Notes: generated from the sequence alone by a model not told the origin. A stretch of DNA of 58,614 nucleotides from Lentzea indica (GCF_012184385.1 NZ_VSRL01000033.1:1-58614); one strand, 5' to 3'. Counted from the stretch's first letter, positions 20,921-29,947 are shown. Numbers and translations: made by a program.

Positions 20921-21512
20921 CTAGGCGGCGACCACAAGGCCGTTCGCGATGCTGACTCGCGGAAGCCGCCGCCGCCCGCCGAGCAGGTCGGCGACGAGGT
21001 CGTCGTAGCCCACGGCCAGTTCGCTGACGTGATGCAGCGCTTCCCGCACCTGTTCTCTTTCCTGCCAAGGGGGTTGCGGTGTCGAGCAGGTGCCAGTGCG
21101 TCCAGGCAGCGGCGAGGCGTTTGACCAGCTGGCCAAACGTTTCGGTGTGCACAGCCGCCGCGCGGTTGTCGGCGATGGCGAGCACAGCCCACATGTCGAC
21201 TCGGTCGACCAGGACTGCGCAGACGGCGTCGGCGGAGTTGACCACCCTGTGTGCTGCGGCCACCTGGTGGTCGTTGGCAAACGGGTCGCATGCGCTGCGG
21301 TGCGCCTCTGCGCGCAGCCGGTGCTGCTGAGCGAGCGCGGCGGCTGCGGCGAGTACCGGGTGGATGTGCTCGCTGGTCGGCGTGAACACGCAGGCGCGGG
21401 TGACCGCTGCGGCGCGCGGGATGTCGGAAACTACGGAGGGTGTGTCGGCGCCACCGGTCTCGCCGGGCTGATCGTCCTCTGGGGCGATCGTCGGGGTATC
21501 CATGCTGGTCAT
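20921..21512 (-). CDS. DUF4254-like helical protein (one frameshift)
   Basis: About 196 aa after repair. An N-terminal disordered stretch (PTIAPEDDQPGETGG) leads into a helical domain: HPVLAAAAALAQQHRLR, then VAAAHRVVNSADAVCAVLVDRVD and ETFGQLVKRLAAAWTHW, ending DLVADLLGGRRRLP. The periodicity and IDxW-like features resemble DUF4254 proteins, which I recall near XRE regulators in Pseudonocardiales. One extra C in a run of five near 21060 breaks the frame; removing it gives exactly 197 codons. The ATG at 21512 follows GAGGGAG. First gene of the leftward series and divergent from the XRE regulator. Function unknown. Confidence 0.6.
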
Positions 21513-21616
21513 CGCGGCTCCCTCAGCTATTTTGGGATCTGGGTCACGTCGCAACCTGTACACAACCGGTGACCAGATGTGAGAACCACGACAGCGACAC
21601 GGCAGGATCACGACAT

Positions 21617-21634
21617 CCACACGACACCGTGTGG
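21617..21634. promoter_or_regulatory. Palindrome in the divergent XRE / DUF4254 promoter region
   Basis: CCACACG-acac-CGTGTGG is a perfect 7-bp inverted repeat in the 180-bp gap between the two divergent genes, 59 bp before the XRE start. It is a candidate binding site for the adjacent regulator. Confidence 0.4.
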
Positions 21635-21692
21635 CCTGGCCAGCGGAAACTCGACCGAATGAAGGTCGGCGCGAACGGCATGGGGAGGCGTA

Positions 21693-23074
21693 GTGACGGC
21701 GAACGAGCAGCACCCCATTGCGGTGCGCCGTCTCCAGCTCGACTTCACTCAAGAGGGTCTGGCTGACGAAGTCGACGTCGACCCCCGCACCGTTCAGCGG
21801 TGGGAAGCGGGCGAGTGCAAGCCGCAGCCGTGGACGCGGCCGAAGCTGACAAAGGTGTTGCGGGTCACTAGAGAGCAACTCGACGCGATGGTCGACTGGG
21901 CGCCCGGTGGTGCGCGTGCGCTCGATGTCGCGGCAGACTGGGAGACGGCACCCGGAACGAGCGTGGCGTTCAGGGAGCAGGCTCCGAGCGGCCAGCTTGA
22001 ACCAGCAGGTCGCGGCCGGAGTCTCTATGACCCTGAGCTGGCACCAGGTCCCCGCCGCCGGCCGGATCCCCCGGAGATTGACGACATGCACCGTCGCGAA
22101 GCGCTACGCATGGCCAGCATGGTCGCGGCCATGCTCGCTCTGCGCCCCACCTCCGACGACAGCCCCGCCGACGCCGACTTCGACGTCACCGACTACACGC
22201 GGTTCAACGCCGCCCTCTGGACGGTCTACGCCAGCGCTGCCTCGAAAGGCGAGGTGCTTCCCCTCGTCCGCACGCAACTCGGCATCCTGACCGCCGAGCT
22301 GGAGCGCGGCCACAGCCTCGCCGTCACGCAACAGATCGCCGCGGCAGCCAGCGATCTCTACCAGCTCAAGGGTGAGATCCACTTCGACGGCAACGACTAC
22401 ACCCTCGCCGCAGACAGCTACGACCTCGCCGCGCGGAACGGCGAAGCCGCCGGCGACTTCGACCTGTGGGCCTGCGCGATGATCCGGCACTCGTTCCTGT
22501 CGGTCTACGAGCGCCGCTTCGACAACGCGGCACCGATGCTGGAGCTCGCCGCTGGACTCGCCCGCCGCGGCGACAGCGACCTCTCGACTCGGTACTGGGT
22601 CGCGGCGGTCCAGGCCGAGGCCTTCGCCGGCCTGGGTGACGTAGCTGCCTGCCAGCGCGCCTTGGACACGGCCGAAGAAGTTCACGACATGACCGGAACT
22701 ATCCACAATGGAGGGTGGCTTCGATTCGACGGCTCGCGGCTGGCCGAGCAGCGCGGCAGCTGCTACGCCACGCTGGGACAACACCACTTGGCTGAGGCGG
22801 AGCTGACGAAAGCGCTGCGGCACAAGCTTCCCTGCGCCGCCGCGCCAGCGTGCACGCCGACCTGGCGATCATCGGCGCTCTCCGACGCGACCGAGATCAA
22901 GTCATCGCCCACGCGCACACCGCCATGGCCGACGCCGTGACCACGAGCTCCGACTACATCCGCCGCAAGCTCGGTGGCCTTCAACGTCACCTCGTGCCGC
23001 TGCTCGGCGACAAGCAGGTGCAACAGCTCAGCGGCGAGATCAAGGCGCTGGCACCAGCGCCCACCGCTCGATAG
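21693..23074 (+). CDS. XRE-type HTH regulator with helical TPR-like C-terminus (one frameshift)
   Basis: About 460 aa after repair. Residues about 8-66 are a helix-turn-helix of the XRE type (TQEGLADEVDVDPRTVQRWEAGE). A linker with MHRREALRMASMVAAML follows, then a long helical domain with TPR-like repeats (SDLYQLKGEIHFDGNDYTLA, YDLAARNGEAAGDFDLW, ACQRALDTAEEV). One missing base near 22825-22845 separates KALRHKL from HADLAIIGALRRDRDQV; adding it gives 461 codons. The GTG at 21693 has GGGGAGG upstream. The type resembles WhiJ/NsdA-like actinomycete regulators that work with small partner proteins. Confidence 0.8.
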
Positions 23075-23088
23075 GACAGGAGAACCAC

Positions 23089-23451
23089 GTGCAGGACGAC
23101 CGCGGCCGCGTGTTCCGTGAGGCCTGGATCGCAGGCGTCACCAAGTACCACCCCGGCACGCCCAAGGACAGCTACATCACGCCCTGGGACGCTACGCCGG
23201 AGTGGGAGAAGGCCAGCGCGACCGCGGTCTACGACAAGGTGGTGGCCTTCATCGAGGCTGGCGGCGGCACCGCCAACTTGAGCCGCGAGCAGAAGGGCCG
23301 GTACGTCGCGGCCTGCTGGATCGTGCAGATCTACCGGACCGTCGCCGACCCCAAGCCCAGTCACGTCCCCGAGTGGAACGACATGCCTGAGTGGTGGCAG
23401 CAGACCGACTGCGACATCTTCGAGGCGATCGAACAACACATCGCGCAGTAG
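23089..23451 (+). CDS. Small protein with two RyR-like repeats
   Basis: A 120-aa protein directly after the XRE gene (14-bp gap, GGAG before the GTG). It contains two similar units: YITPWDATPEWEKASATAVYD (about 29-49) and HVPEWNDMPEWWQQTDCDIF (about 93-112). Each has a P-x-W/W-x2-x-PEW core followed by an acidic helix. The pattern recalls the RyR domain (LPExEKxxD), which also occurs in prokaryotic proteins, but the match is by eye only. Between them is a Trp/Tyr-rich helix (GRYVAACWIVQIYRTV). It probably acts with the regulator upstream. Confidence 0.65.
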   Translation: MQDDRGRVFREAWIAGVTKYHPGTPKDSYITPWDATPEWEKASATAVYDKVVAFIEAGGGTANLSREQKGRYVAACWIVQIYRTVADPKPSHVPEWNDMPEWWQQTDCDIFEAIEQHIAQ

Positions 23452-23622
23452 TCGCCGAGTCAGCTCCCGGCGACCGTCGCCGGACACGTCTAACGGCACC
23501 GTTACGGACTCACGTCGTGGCGTTGGGACGAGGTCGAGCTACCAAGGCTCAACACCTGCCACAGCTGGTCGGCACAGATCAGCGATGCCGAAGGCGAGAA
23601 GAAGTCCCACACACAAGGTCCA

Positions 23623-23761
23623 GGTGGTGGCTCCCCCGTCTAGCGCTCCTGAGCTTTTGCCGCGCACAGGGAGGGGTGTCAAACGGACACGCTTTTCGTC
23701 CGTTTGACACCCCTCCCTGTGCGCGGCTGACTCCGGCGCGCTAGACGGGGGAGCCACCACC
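23623..23761. repeat. 139-bp nested inverted repeat (two perfect arm pairs)
   Basis: Outer arms of 24 bp (23623-23646 and 23738-23761, beginning GGTGGTGGCTCCCCC) and inner arms of 30 bp (23659-23688 and 23698-23727, beginning GCCGCGCACAGGGAGG) are each perfect. They are separated by an unpaired internal loop of 12 and 10 nt and closed by a 9-nt loop (ACGCTTTTC). The outer match stops sharply at both ends. It could be a MITE-like element or a very strong convergent terminator. Confidence 0.95.
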
Positions 23762-23858
23762 AACGCAACCAACAAAGCAACAGCACCCCGCCAAAAGCAA
23801 CCGGCGTGCCATCAACCCGCGAGCGGCGTTGGAGGGCTCTTTTGGGAGTGTCGGGAGT

Positions 23859-23877
23859 CTGAGGGCAGAGCCCTCAG
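23859..23877. terminator. Short perfect hairpin
   Basis: CTGAGGGC-aga-GCCCTCAG, 8-bp stem and 3-nt loop, lies downstream of the minus-strand YbbN-like gene and could end its transcript. No strong T-run follows on that strand. Confidence 0.4.
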
Positions 23878-24020
23878 CCCACGCACGCACCCTCAACAAC
23901 ACGCACGCAGCCCAACCACCTACGAACAACAAACCGCCAGCCGCCACCACCGCAACCGGGGGACGACCTACAAAACCGGCGCGACCTCAGCAGGCGACCT
24001 ACGCAACCCGCACAAAACCC

Positions 24021-24995
24021 TCAGTACAACGCAGAAGCCAGGTTCCGCCGAGCCGCAGCAACCCGAGCATCATCGGCCGGGAACAACTCGAACAGCCCCA
24101 CAAGATGCTGCCGAACCCGATCCCGATCATCCCCGTAAACCCGCCGAACCGTGTCGACCAGCCGCCGGAACGCCTCTTCAACCTGCTGCAACGCCACCTG
24201 AGCATCAGCCGCGGCCAACTGGGCGTCGATGTCGTCAGGAGCCTCATCAGCCTTGGAGATCACCGTTGGGTCGACACCCTCGGCCCGCTCAGCGAACCGA
24301 GCCTGCGCCAGCCCTTCCTTGGCCAGCTCATTCCCAGGCTCAGCAGCCAGGATCTGCGAGTAGTACCCCTGAGCAGCCGCGTAGTCGCCACGCTCGAACG
24401 CCTCCTCGGCGGCGACGATCCGCGGGTCCTCGACGATCTCCTCCTCGACCGGCGCCCCGGCCCGAGCCTCACCGGCGCGAATCCCCGGCAGCCGATCACG
24501 CAGGGCGTCCAGCAACCGGGCGATCCACTGCGAAAGCTCGGCATCCTCGATCGGCCCGGCAAAGGCGTCGATCGGCTGACCAGCGGCAACAGCCACGGTG
24601 GTCGGCACGGACTGCACGCCGAACGCCTGCCCGATGCGCGGCGCCTGTTCCAGGTCGACCCGCGCCAGGATCCACGAACCGCCGGACGCCGAAGCAAAAC
24701 GGGTCAGCGACGCGGCGAGTTGCTGCGACTCGGGGCTGTAGGAGGCGCCCAGAAGCACCACCACGGGCACCTGCATGGACTGCTCGACCACAGCCTGGAA
24801 CGAGGCCTCGGTGACGTCCACGATCCACGGCGCAGAGCCGTTCTCGCCACCACCAGAAGCGGCAGCGGGCGGACCGGCGGCGGACTGACGGGCGGCATCG
24901 GCTCGCGCCTTCAGGGCACCGAGATCGACGGCGCCCGAGAGCGCGGCGGACAGTGCGGCGGTCTTGCGAGGATCAGGCCTTGTCACGTGTTCCAT
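24021..24995 (-). CDS. Thioredoxin-domain/TPR protein (YbbN/CnoX-like)
   Basis: A 324-aa cytosolic protein. Residues about 55-170 form a thioredoxin fold (VPVVVLLGASYSPESQQLA, DLEQAPRIGQAFGVQSVPTTV). The active-site CxxC is replaced by a Cys-free SYSPES, so it is not a redox enzyme. A C-terminal TPR-like helical part follows (AEEAFERGDYAAAQGYYSQIL, AEPGNELAKEGLAQAR). This matches the YbbN/CnoX co-chaperone family. The ATG at 24995 overlaps the stop of the upstream gene by 13 bp, so the two are coupled. Confidence 0.9.
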   Translation of the reverse strand: MEHVTRPDPRKTAALSAALSGAVDLGALKARADAARQSAAGPPAAASGGGENGSAPWIVDVTEASFQAVVEQSMQVPVVVLLGASYSPESQQLAASLTRFASASGGSWILARVDLEQAPRIGQAFGVQSVPTTVAVAAGQPIDAFAGPIEDAELSQWIARLLDALRDRLPGIRAGEARAGAPVEEEIVEDPRIVAAEEAFERGDYAAAQGYYSQILAAEPGNELAKEGLAQARFAERAEGVDPTVISKADEAPDDIDAQLAAADAQVALQQVEEAFRRLVDTVRRVYGDDRDRVRQHLVGLFELFPADDARVAAARRNLASALY

Positions 24996-25813
24996 CCTGG
25001 CACGGCTAGTTCCCGGACCGGGTCCAGGGCCATCGGGTTGACGCGCATCGCCTCGTTGGCCGAAGCGATACGTAGAGCGAGCGGTGTCATCAGCTCGATG
25101 AACCGCGACGTACGACCAGCGCCCAACGCCTCCCACGGAGCAATCGCGGCCTGATCGGTCGCGCGTTCCACCGCGGGGAGGTCGCCCGGCAGATCGCAGG
25201 CTTCCCACTCCTCGACGGTCCAACCACGCGCGGTTCGCATGTATGCCGGATCGAGCGAATGTTCACGGGCGTAGAGCGCAAGCGCTTGGCACGGGCCCAC
25301 GCCATGAGCGACCAAGGCCGCCACGTGACCGTCACCTCGGGCCTCGCGCAAGATCGTGCAGGCGTGCCACAGCACCAGGTGTGGCTCGGTGGGCCACGGC
25401 AAAGCACGGTTCGCGGCCGCGAGCGGACGTCCGGCCAGGGGAGCCGCCAGAGCCGCGGACCGGGCCAAAGCCGCCGCCTCGGCGATCTCCGGCGTGTCCA
25501 CCGAGCCCAGCATCCGTCGCAACGCCCCGTCCACGCCTTCCAACCGCACCCGCAGGAACTCGGCAGGCGAGGCGACCGCCCACGCGTCCGGCAGAGCGCG
25601 GGAAACCATGCGCGGGGCGAAGTTGTAGAAGACAGCCGTCACCAGCTCCGGTGACGCGGCGCCCAACGGGGCGGCGCGCATGCCGAAGTAGCCCATCCAG
25701 CCGCCCTTGCAGCCCAGTGCGTCGGTCGCCGCGCGGGATTCGGGCGTGAAGTACGTGACGTCGTGGTAGGGCTCGAACCTCAACCACAGCTGCCTCGCGT
25801 CCACGCCCGACAC
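24983..25813 (-). CDS. SCO6745-family protein
   Basis: A 276-aa protein matching the actinobacterial SCO6745 family, an all-helical family of unknown function. Recognisable parts are YHDVTYFTPESRAATDALGCKGGWMGYF near the N-terminus, VFYNFAPRMVSRALPDAW, and PHLVLWHACTILREARGDGH with a following helix of Ala-rich sequence. No signal peptide. The GTG at 25813 comes one base after the stop of the propeller gene, and the 3' end overlaps the YbbN-like gene, suggesting one transcript for the three. Confidence 0.8.
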   Translation of the reverse strand: MSGVDARQLWLRFEPYHDVTYFTPESRAATDALGCKGGWMGYFGMRAAPLGAASPELVTAVFYNFAPRMVSRALPDAWAVASPAEFLRVRLEGVDGALRRMLGSVDTPEIAEAAALARSAALAAPLAGRPLAAANRALPWPTEPHLVLWHACTILREARGDGHVAALVAHGVGPCQALALYAREHSLDPAYMRTARGWTVEEWEACDLPGDLPAVERATDQAAIAPWEALGAGRTSRFIELMTPLALRIASANEAMRVNPMALDPVRELAVPGWNT

Positions 25814-25814
25814 G

Positions 25815-27617
25815 CTAACCCAGTGAACGCCGGTGCACGGATCCGCTCACCGTGCCGGCGTAGAGCGTTCGGCCATCCGAGGAGACGAGCAGCGCCTCGA
25901 CACCACGCTCCACGTCCGGGCCGCCGAACACGGTCCACGAACGGCCGCCGTTCAACGACCGCAGCACGCCCTTGCTGGATCCCTCGAACGCGATCGAGCC
26001 CAGGTACAGCACACCGTTGGGCGCGATGGCGATCGTGGACAGCTGCTCGGAAGACACCGCGGGCACCTCGGCGAACGAAACACCGTCGAACGACACGAAC
26101 ACCGAGTTCTGCCCGACCGCCACGACGTGCCTCGGATCGCGCGGATCCACCAGCACGGAGTTCATCCGTCCCGGCAGCACCTGCTTCAGCGAGACACCGG
26201 CGTCCGTCGACCGGTAGAGACCGCCGGCGTCCGCGAGCCAGATGCCACCGGGATCAGCGGCGATGGTCTTGATCCCGCGCAACGGAGCGTGCACCCGCTG
26301 CACGAACGACAGCCCGCCGTCGAAAGACACGTAAAACGCGTTGATCAGGTACGCGCCCATGTAGACCCGGCCAGGCACGAGAGGGTCGAACACCAGGGAA
26401 CGCGTGTTGCCCGGCATGTCCGACGTCGTCACCCACGTCCGGCCGCCGTCGAGCGACCGCTCCACGAAGATCGCGTCCTGTGACCCGCGATAGGCGTTCC
26501 TGCCCCGCAGCACGACCCCGTCACGCGCGGCCAGCGCCCCGATCCGGTTGCCGATCGCGGGCGGCGCGGTCCCGTCGAAGTCCCACTCCTGCGAGGCCAC
26601 CGGCAGATCGGTCCGGAAGGACCCCTGCATCGTCCCGGCGATGATCGACCGCCCCGACACGGCCAAGGACAGCACGTGCGCCCCTGGCACCCCGACCCGC
26701 TTGAAGTGCTCGTGATCAGCCGTCGCGTAGACGCCGCCGGACGCGTAGACCCACTGCCAGTCCGGCAGGTCGGAGAAGCTGCCGATCTCGGTGTAGACGT
26801 CGACCTTCTCCACCGCGTCGGTCCGCTTCCACGTAGCACCCATGTCTGCGCTGATGAAGTGGCCGTCGAGCGTCTGCACCTGGATCCAGCCGTTGGCCGT
26901 GATCGCGCCGTACAAGATCCACGACGACGTCCACGGGCCCGTCACCGCACGCCAGGTAGCGCCGCGGTCGGCAGACAGGTGCACCCCACCGCTGAACTTC
27001 CGCGCCACCACGACGTCACCACGCGAGGTGATCTTGTCGGCAGGCACCTCGAACGCCGACCACTTCCCCGCTCGCAGCACGTGCACGACCCCGCCGGCCG
27101 CGACGACGAGATCCGAGCCCACGACGTGCACGTCCTCGGCACCAGCGGGCGAGCCGGGCAGCAACGACCACTCCAGCCCGCCGACGCCGCGATACACCCC
27201 CTCGGACGAAGCCGCGTAGGAGAAGCCACCCCCGAACGCGACGTCCTGCACCTCGGACGGCGTCCGCAAAGCGACGGAGAAGGACATTCCGCCGTCAACG
27301 GACCGCAGCACAGTGCCGGCGCCTCCACCGCCCTCGTAGCCGGCCACGAGCACGGTGTCCGGCCGCGACGGATCGGCGGCCAGGCCGTTCCCCCGCATCT
27401 CCGGGAACAACCGCCCCTGCCGCCAGCTGCGGCCGCGGTCGTCGGACCGGAACACCTGCTGCCCCGCGCCCGGCAGCACGTAGGCGGTGTTCTTGGCGAA
27501 CGCCAGGTACCCGCCCGCACCGTTCGGGCCGATGTTCTCCCACCTGGTGGACGGCCCTGCATGCGCTGACGGCACGACCGCCAGCAGCGCGGCCAGCAGG
27601 GTGATCACGACTCTCAC
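25815..27617 (-). CDS. Secreted BNR/sialidase-like beta-propeller repeat protein
   Basis: A 600-aa exported protein. The signal peptide VRVVITLLAALLAVVPSAHA is followed by many propeller units with the Asp-box pattern S-x-D-x-G-x-[ST]-W: RSDDRGRSW, RSVDGGMSF, LSADRGATW, SADMGATW, RSLDGGRTW and RSLNGGRSW. The whole length appears to be propeller repeats, with no enzymatic domain seen. It resembles the VPS10/BNR-like glycosyl-hydrolase-fold proteins; sialidase activity is not supported because the catalytic Arg triad cannot be assigned. The GTG at 27617 follows GGAGGCG and begins the signal peptide. Confidence 0.85.
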   Translation of the reverse strand: MRVVITLLAALLAVVPSAHAGPSTRWENIGPNGAGGYLAFAKNTAYVLPGAGQQVFRSDDRGRSWRQGRLFPEMRGNGLAADPSRPDTVLVAGYEGGGGAGTVLRSVDGGMSFSVALRTPSEVQDVAFGGGFSYAASSEGVYRGVGGLEWSLLPGSPAGAEDVHVVGSDLVVAAGGVVHVLRAGKWSAFEVPADKITSRGDVVVARKFSGGVHLSADRGATWRAVTGPWTSSWILYGAITANGWIQVQTLDGHFISADMGATWKRTDAVEKVDVYTEIGSFSDLPDWQWVYASGGVYATADHEHFKRVGVPGAHVLSLAVSGRSIIAGTMQGSFRTDLPVASQEWDFDGTAPPAIGNRIGALAARDGVVLRGRNAYRGSQDAIFVERSLDGGRTWVTTSDMPGNTRSLVFDPLVPGRVYMGAYLINAFYVSFDGGLSFVQRVHAPLRGIKTIAADPGGIWLADAGGLYRSTDAGVSLKQVLPGRMNSVLVDPRDPRHVVAVGQNSVFVSFDGVSFAEVPAVSSEQLSTIAIAPNGVLYLGSIAFEGSSKGVLRSLNGGRSWTVFGGPDVERGVEALLVSSDGRTLYAGTVSGSVHRRSLG

Positions 27618-27663
27618 GAGATGCGCCTCCGCTCGACTCCACACGGTCAGCGGCGGAGCTCGA

Positions 27664-27969
27664 TCATGGCGTGTCGGAGAGGTGCTCCTCAACCCTTCGC
27701 ACCTTGGTGCGCAGCTGCTCGGTGTGGCCGGGCCGGATGTCTGCCTTGAGCACGAGCGAGACGCGCGGAGCGCTGGCCTGCACCGCCTCCGTCGCGCGCT
27801 TGACCACGTCCATCACCTCGTCCCATTCTCCCTCGATCAAGGTGAACATCGCGTTCGTCTCATTGGGCAGGCCCGACTCCCGCACGATCCGCACGGCCTC
27901 GGCAACGGCCTTGGCGACGCTTCCCGACGAGTCCGATGCGGACGGAGCAACGCTGAACGCGACAAGCAC
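27664..27969 (-). CDS. MTH1187-family thiamine-binding protein
   Basis: A 101-aa protein of the MTH1187/YkoF-like (DUF77) family. It starts [10 protein letters not shown], then has [39 protein letters not shown], and ends with a KADIRPG segment. Members are small ferredoxin-like proteins that bind thiamine or its pyrimidine part. The GTG at 27969 has the excellent site AGGAGG five bases before it. It is divergent from the MarR gene, with only 51 bp between starts, so the two probably share control. Confidence 0.88.
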   Translation of the reverse strand: MLVAFSVAPSASDSSGSVAKAVAEAVRIVRESGLPNETNAMFTLIEGEWDEVMDVVKRATEAVQASAPRVSLVLKADIRPGHTEQLRTKVRRVEEHLSDTP

Positions 27970-28020
27970 ACGTGCCTCCTGATGATCCAACGGTTGTACT
28001 GGCTGGTAGCTTCGGTGCCC

Positions 28021-28518
28021 ATGACACCGCTGCCGTTCGATCCGATCGCCCGCGCGGCCGAGCTGTGGGACGACCGGGTGGGTCCGTCCGCGTCGATGGC
28101 CGCCGTTACGAGCGTCATGCGTGTCCAGCAAATCATCCAGTCCGCCGTGGACGCAGCCCTCAAGCCGCACGGACTCACGTTCGCGCGCTACGAGGCTTTG
28201 GTGCTCCTGTACTTCTCCCGCAAGGGCGCGCTGCCGATGCGGGTGATGGGCGAGCGCCTGCAGCTGCACCCCACGAGCGTGACCAACATCGTCGACCGGC
28301 TGGAGAGCGACGGCCTGGTCCGCCGCACCCCGCACCCGACCGACCGCCGCACGACCCTGGTGGAGATCACCGACACGGGCCTGAAGCGCCGTGAGGACGC
28401 GACCGCGGCGGTCGTCGCCGTCAACCTGGGCTTGAAGGGCCTCACGGACCGGCAGACCGAGCAGCTCACCGACCTGCTCGCCAAGGTCCGCAGGGCGAGC
28501 GGCGACTTCGAAGATTAA
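28021..28518 (+). CDS. MarR-family transcriptional regulator
   Basis: A 165-aa winged-helix regulator. The N-terminal dimerisation helix ([33 protein letters not shown]) is followed by the recognition helix [19 protein letters not shown], and the wing [20 protein letters not shown], the classic MarR signature. The ATG at 28021 was chosen because the family alignment begins just after it; an in-frame ATG 39 bp upstream is less likely. The effector is unknown; the divergent thiamine-binding-type gene is the nearest likely target. Confidence 0.92.
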   Translation: MTPLPFDPIARAAELWDDRVGPSASMAAVTSVMRVQQIIQSAVDAALKPHGLTFARYEALVLLYFSRKGALPMRVMGERLQLHPTSVTNIVDRLESDGLVRRTPHPTDRRTTLVEITDTGLKRREDATAAVVAVNLGLKGLTDRQTEQLTDLLAKVRRASGDFED

Positions 28519-28558
28519 TTCGTTTGGCGCGGACGCACGTCTGTGGCGTCATGGGCAC

Positions 28559-29602
28559 GTGACGGAACGGTCGATCATCGCGTTGGTCAGCACCCCCAGC
28601 GGGTTCGCGGGCCGCACGAACGCGCTCCCGATGCCCTCGTCGGACTGGTACCACGTCGAGCCCGTCAACGAGGCGCTCGAAGCACTGCTCGGCGTGCCCA
28701 CGAGCGTGCTGAGGCTGATCTCCGTCGAGAACGGCCAGTCACCCAGCGGCGGCCTGGTCACCTATCACGTCGAGGCGTACGGCGAGCCTGACCGCACCAA
28801 GCTCCACCCGGCGGAAGAACCCGAACCGGACGCCCCGCTGAGGCTTCCGTACGCGCGCATGGGCGGACCGGCCGAGCTGATCGCGTGGGCCGACACCGAG
28901 ATCGAACGCACGGGCCCTGCCGTTCAGGTCCGCACGTGGAACCTCTCGACCGTGCACCGGCTGCCCACCAGCGACGGACCGGTGTGGCTGAAGGCCATCC
29001 CGCCGTTCTTCGCCGACGAGGGCTCGGTGATCGAGATGGTCGCCGCGCACGATCCCACGCTGGTTCCGGAAGTCATCGCCTCAGCGCCGCAGCGAGTCCT
29101 GCTCGGCGACGCACCGGGCGACAAGTGCTGGCCGATCACGCCCGAGCACGTCGACCTGATCCTGCCGCGCTGGGTGGCCGTGCAGAACGCGCTGGCCGGC
29201 GCGCCGCAGATCCGGGCGACCACTGTTCCGATGCCGTCGTTCGGACTGCCGGACACGCTCACGCACGGCGACTTCCACCCCGGCAACTGGCGGGCCGGCG
29301 GCAAGATCATCGACTGGTCGGACGCCGTGTGGGGGCACGCGGCGCTCGACGCGTGCCGGCTGCTGGAGTACAGCCCGCCCGAGATCCGCGACCACGTTCG
29401 CGAGGTGTGGTGCGAGGCGTGGCTCAGCCTCCGCCCGGACAGCCGTCCACTCGAAGCGCTCGACGTCGCCCGCCGCGCGTCACGCCTGCACAACGCGGTG
29501 AAGTACCAGGAGTTCCTGGACAACATCGAGCAGTCAGAGCGGATCTACCACGAGGGCGATCCGCAGGGCGAGCTCAGAGCTGTTCGGGAGCTGGTTCGCT
29601 GA
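28559..29602 (+). CDS. Aminoglycoside phosphotransferase-family protein
   Basis: A 347-aa protein with an APH-type kinase domain in its second half: catalytic loop LTHGDFHPGNW and metal-binding IIDWSDAVWGHAALDACRLL. The first 140 residues (TSVLRLISVENGQ, ADTEIERTG) are an additional N-terminal region seen in some actinobacterial APH-like proteins rather than the usual glycine-rich lobe. Substrate is not predictable and resistance should not be assumed. GTG start, 40 bp after marR, same direction. Its 3' end overlaps the convergent DUF3817 gene by 29 bp. Confidence 0.85.
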   Translation: MTERSIIALVSTPSGFAGRTNALPMPSSDWYHVEPVNEALEALLGVPTSVLRLISVENGQSPSGGLVTYHVEAYGEPDRTKLHPAEEPEPDAPLRLPYARMGGPAELIAWADTEIERTGPAVQVRTWNLSTVHRLPTSDGPVWLKAIPPFFADEGSVIEMVAAHDPTLVPEVIASAPQRVLLGDAPGDKCWPITPEHVDLILPRWVAVQNALAGAPQIRATTVPMPSFGLPDTLTHGDFHPGNWRAGGKIIDWSDAVWGHAALDACRLLEYSPPEIRDHVREVWCEAWLSLRPDSRPLEALDVARRASRLHNAVKYQEFLDNIEQSERIYHEGDPQGELRAVRELVR

Positions 29603-29897
29603 GACGGCCGGTCTTCGCGGCCCAGCGCTCGAAGATCACCGTGCCGAACGGCGGGATGCTCGACAGCAGGCCGAGCACCAGCGTGCGGGCGTCCCACTTC
29701 AGCGGCTCCTTCGCCATCAGCGTGACGAGGATGAAGCCGACGAAGATGACGCCGTGGATCGGGCCGAAGATCTTGACGCCGATCTCGTTCTGCACGACGA
29801 CGTACTTGAAGAACATCCCGAGCAGGAGGCCCGCCCAGGAGATCGCCTCGGCGAGGGCGAAGATGCGGAACCGTCCAACCACGCTGGAGAACGTCAT
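29574..29897 (-). CDS. DUF3817 membrane protein
   Basis: A 107-aa membrane protein with three hydrophobic spans: FALAEAISWAGLLLGMFFKY, the HGVIFVGFILVTLMA region and LVLGLLSSIPPFGTVIF. The pattern GRFRIFALAEAISW and GPIHGVIFVGF is characteristic of DUF3817 (YdzA-like). Function unknown. It lies convergently to the phosphotransferase gene, overlapping its 3' end. Confidence 0.9.
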   Translation of the reverse strand: MTFSSVVGRFRIFALAEAISWAGLLLGMFFKYVVVQNEIGVKIFGPIHGVIFVGFILVTLMAKEPLKWDARTLVLGLLSSIPPFGTVIFERWAAKTGRLSEPAPEQL

Positions 29898-29947
29898 GGC
29901 TCCCCATCATGAACCGTGACGGGGAGCACAACGCACCTGGGGGTGTC

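Larger units (their letters stand above)
23452..24020. other. 569-bp non-coding region between convergent genes
   Basis: No credible gene is present. Open frames here lack ribosome sites and family resemblance. The region holds a 139-bp nested inverted repeat (23623-23761), a second hairpin (23859-23877) and, from about 23762 to 24010, an A/C-rich low-complexity stretch (repeated CAACA, CACGCA, CAACC), unlike the neighbouring coding composition. Confidence 0.7.

Noticed and set aside
18206-23451. Standard RiPP biosynthetic cluster
   Set aside because: There is no recognisable precursor leader, cyclase, radical SAM enzyme or RiPP recognition element, so this label is not supported.
23623-23761. 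CRISPR-like array
   Set aside because: The repeats are inverted arms of one hairpin, not regularly spaced direct repeats, and no cas gene is near.
23829-25154. Long plus-strand open frame opposite the YbbN-like gene
   Set aside because: It begins in low-complexity non-coding DNA and runs antisense through the recognisable thioredoxin/TPR gene.
25815-27617. True sialidase
   Set aside because: Asp-boxes occur in many propeller proteins and no catalytic Arg/Glu/Tyr set could be assigned.
28559-29602. Antibiotic resistance kinase
   Set aside because: The APH fold is shared by many kinases of other substrates; nothing here shows an antibiotic substrate.
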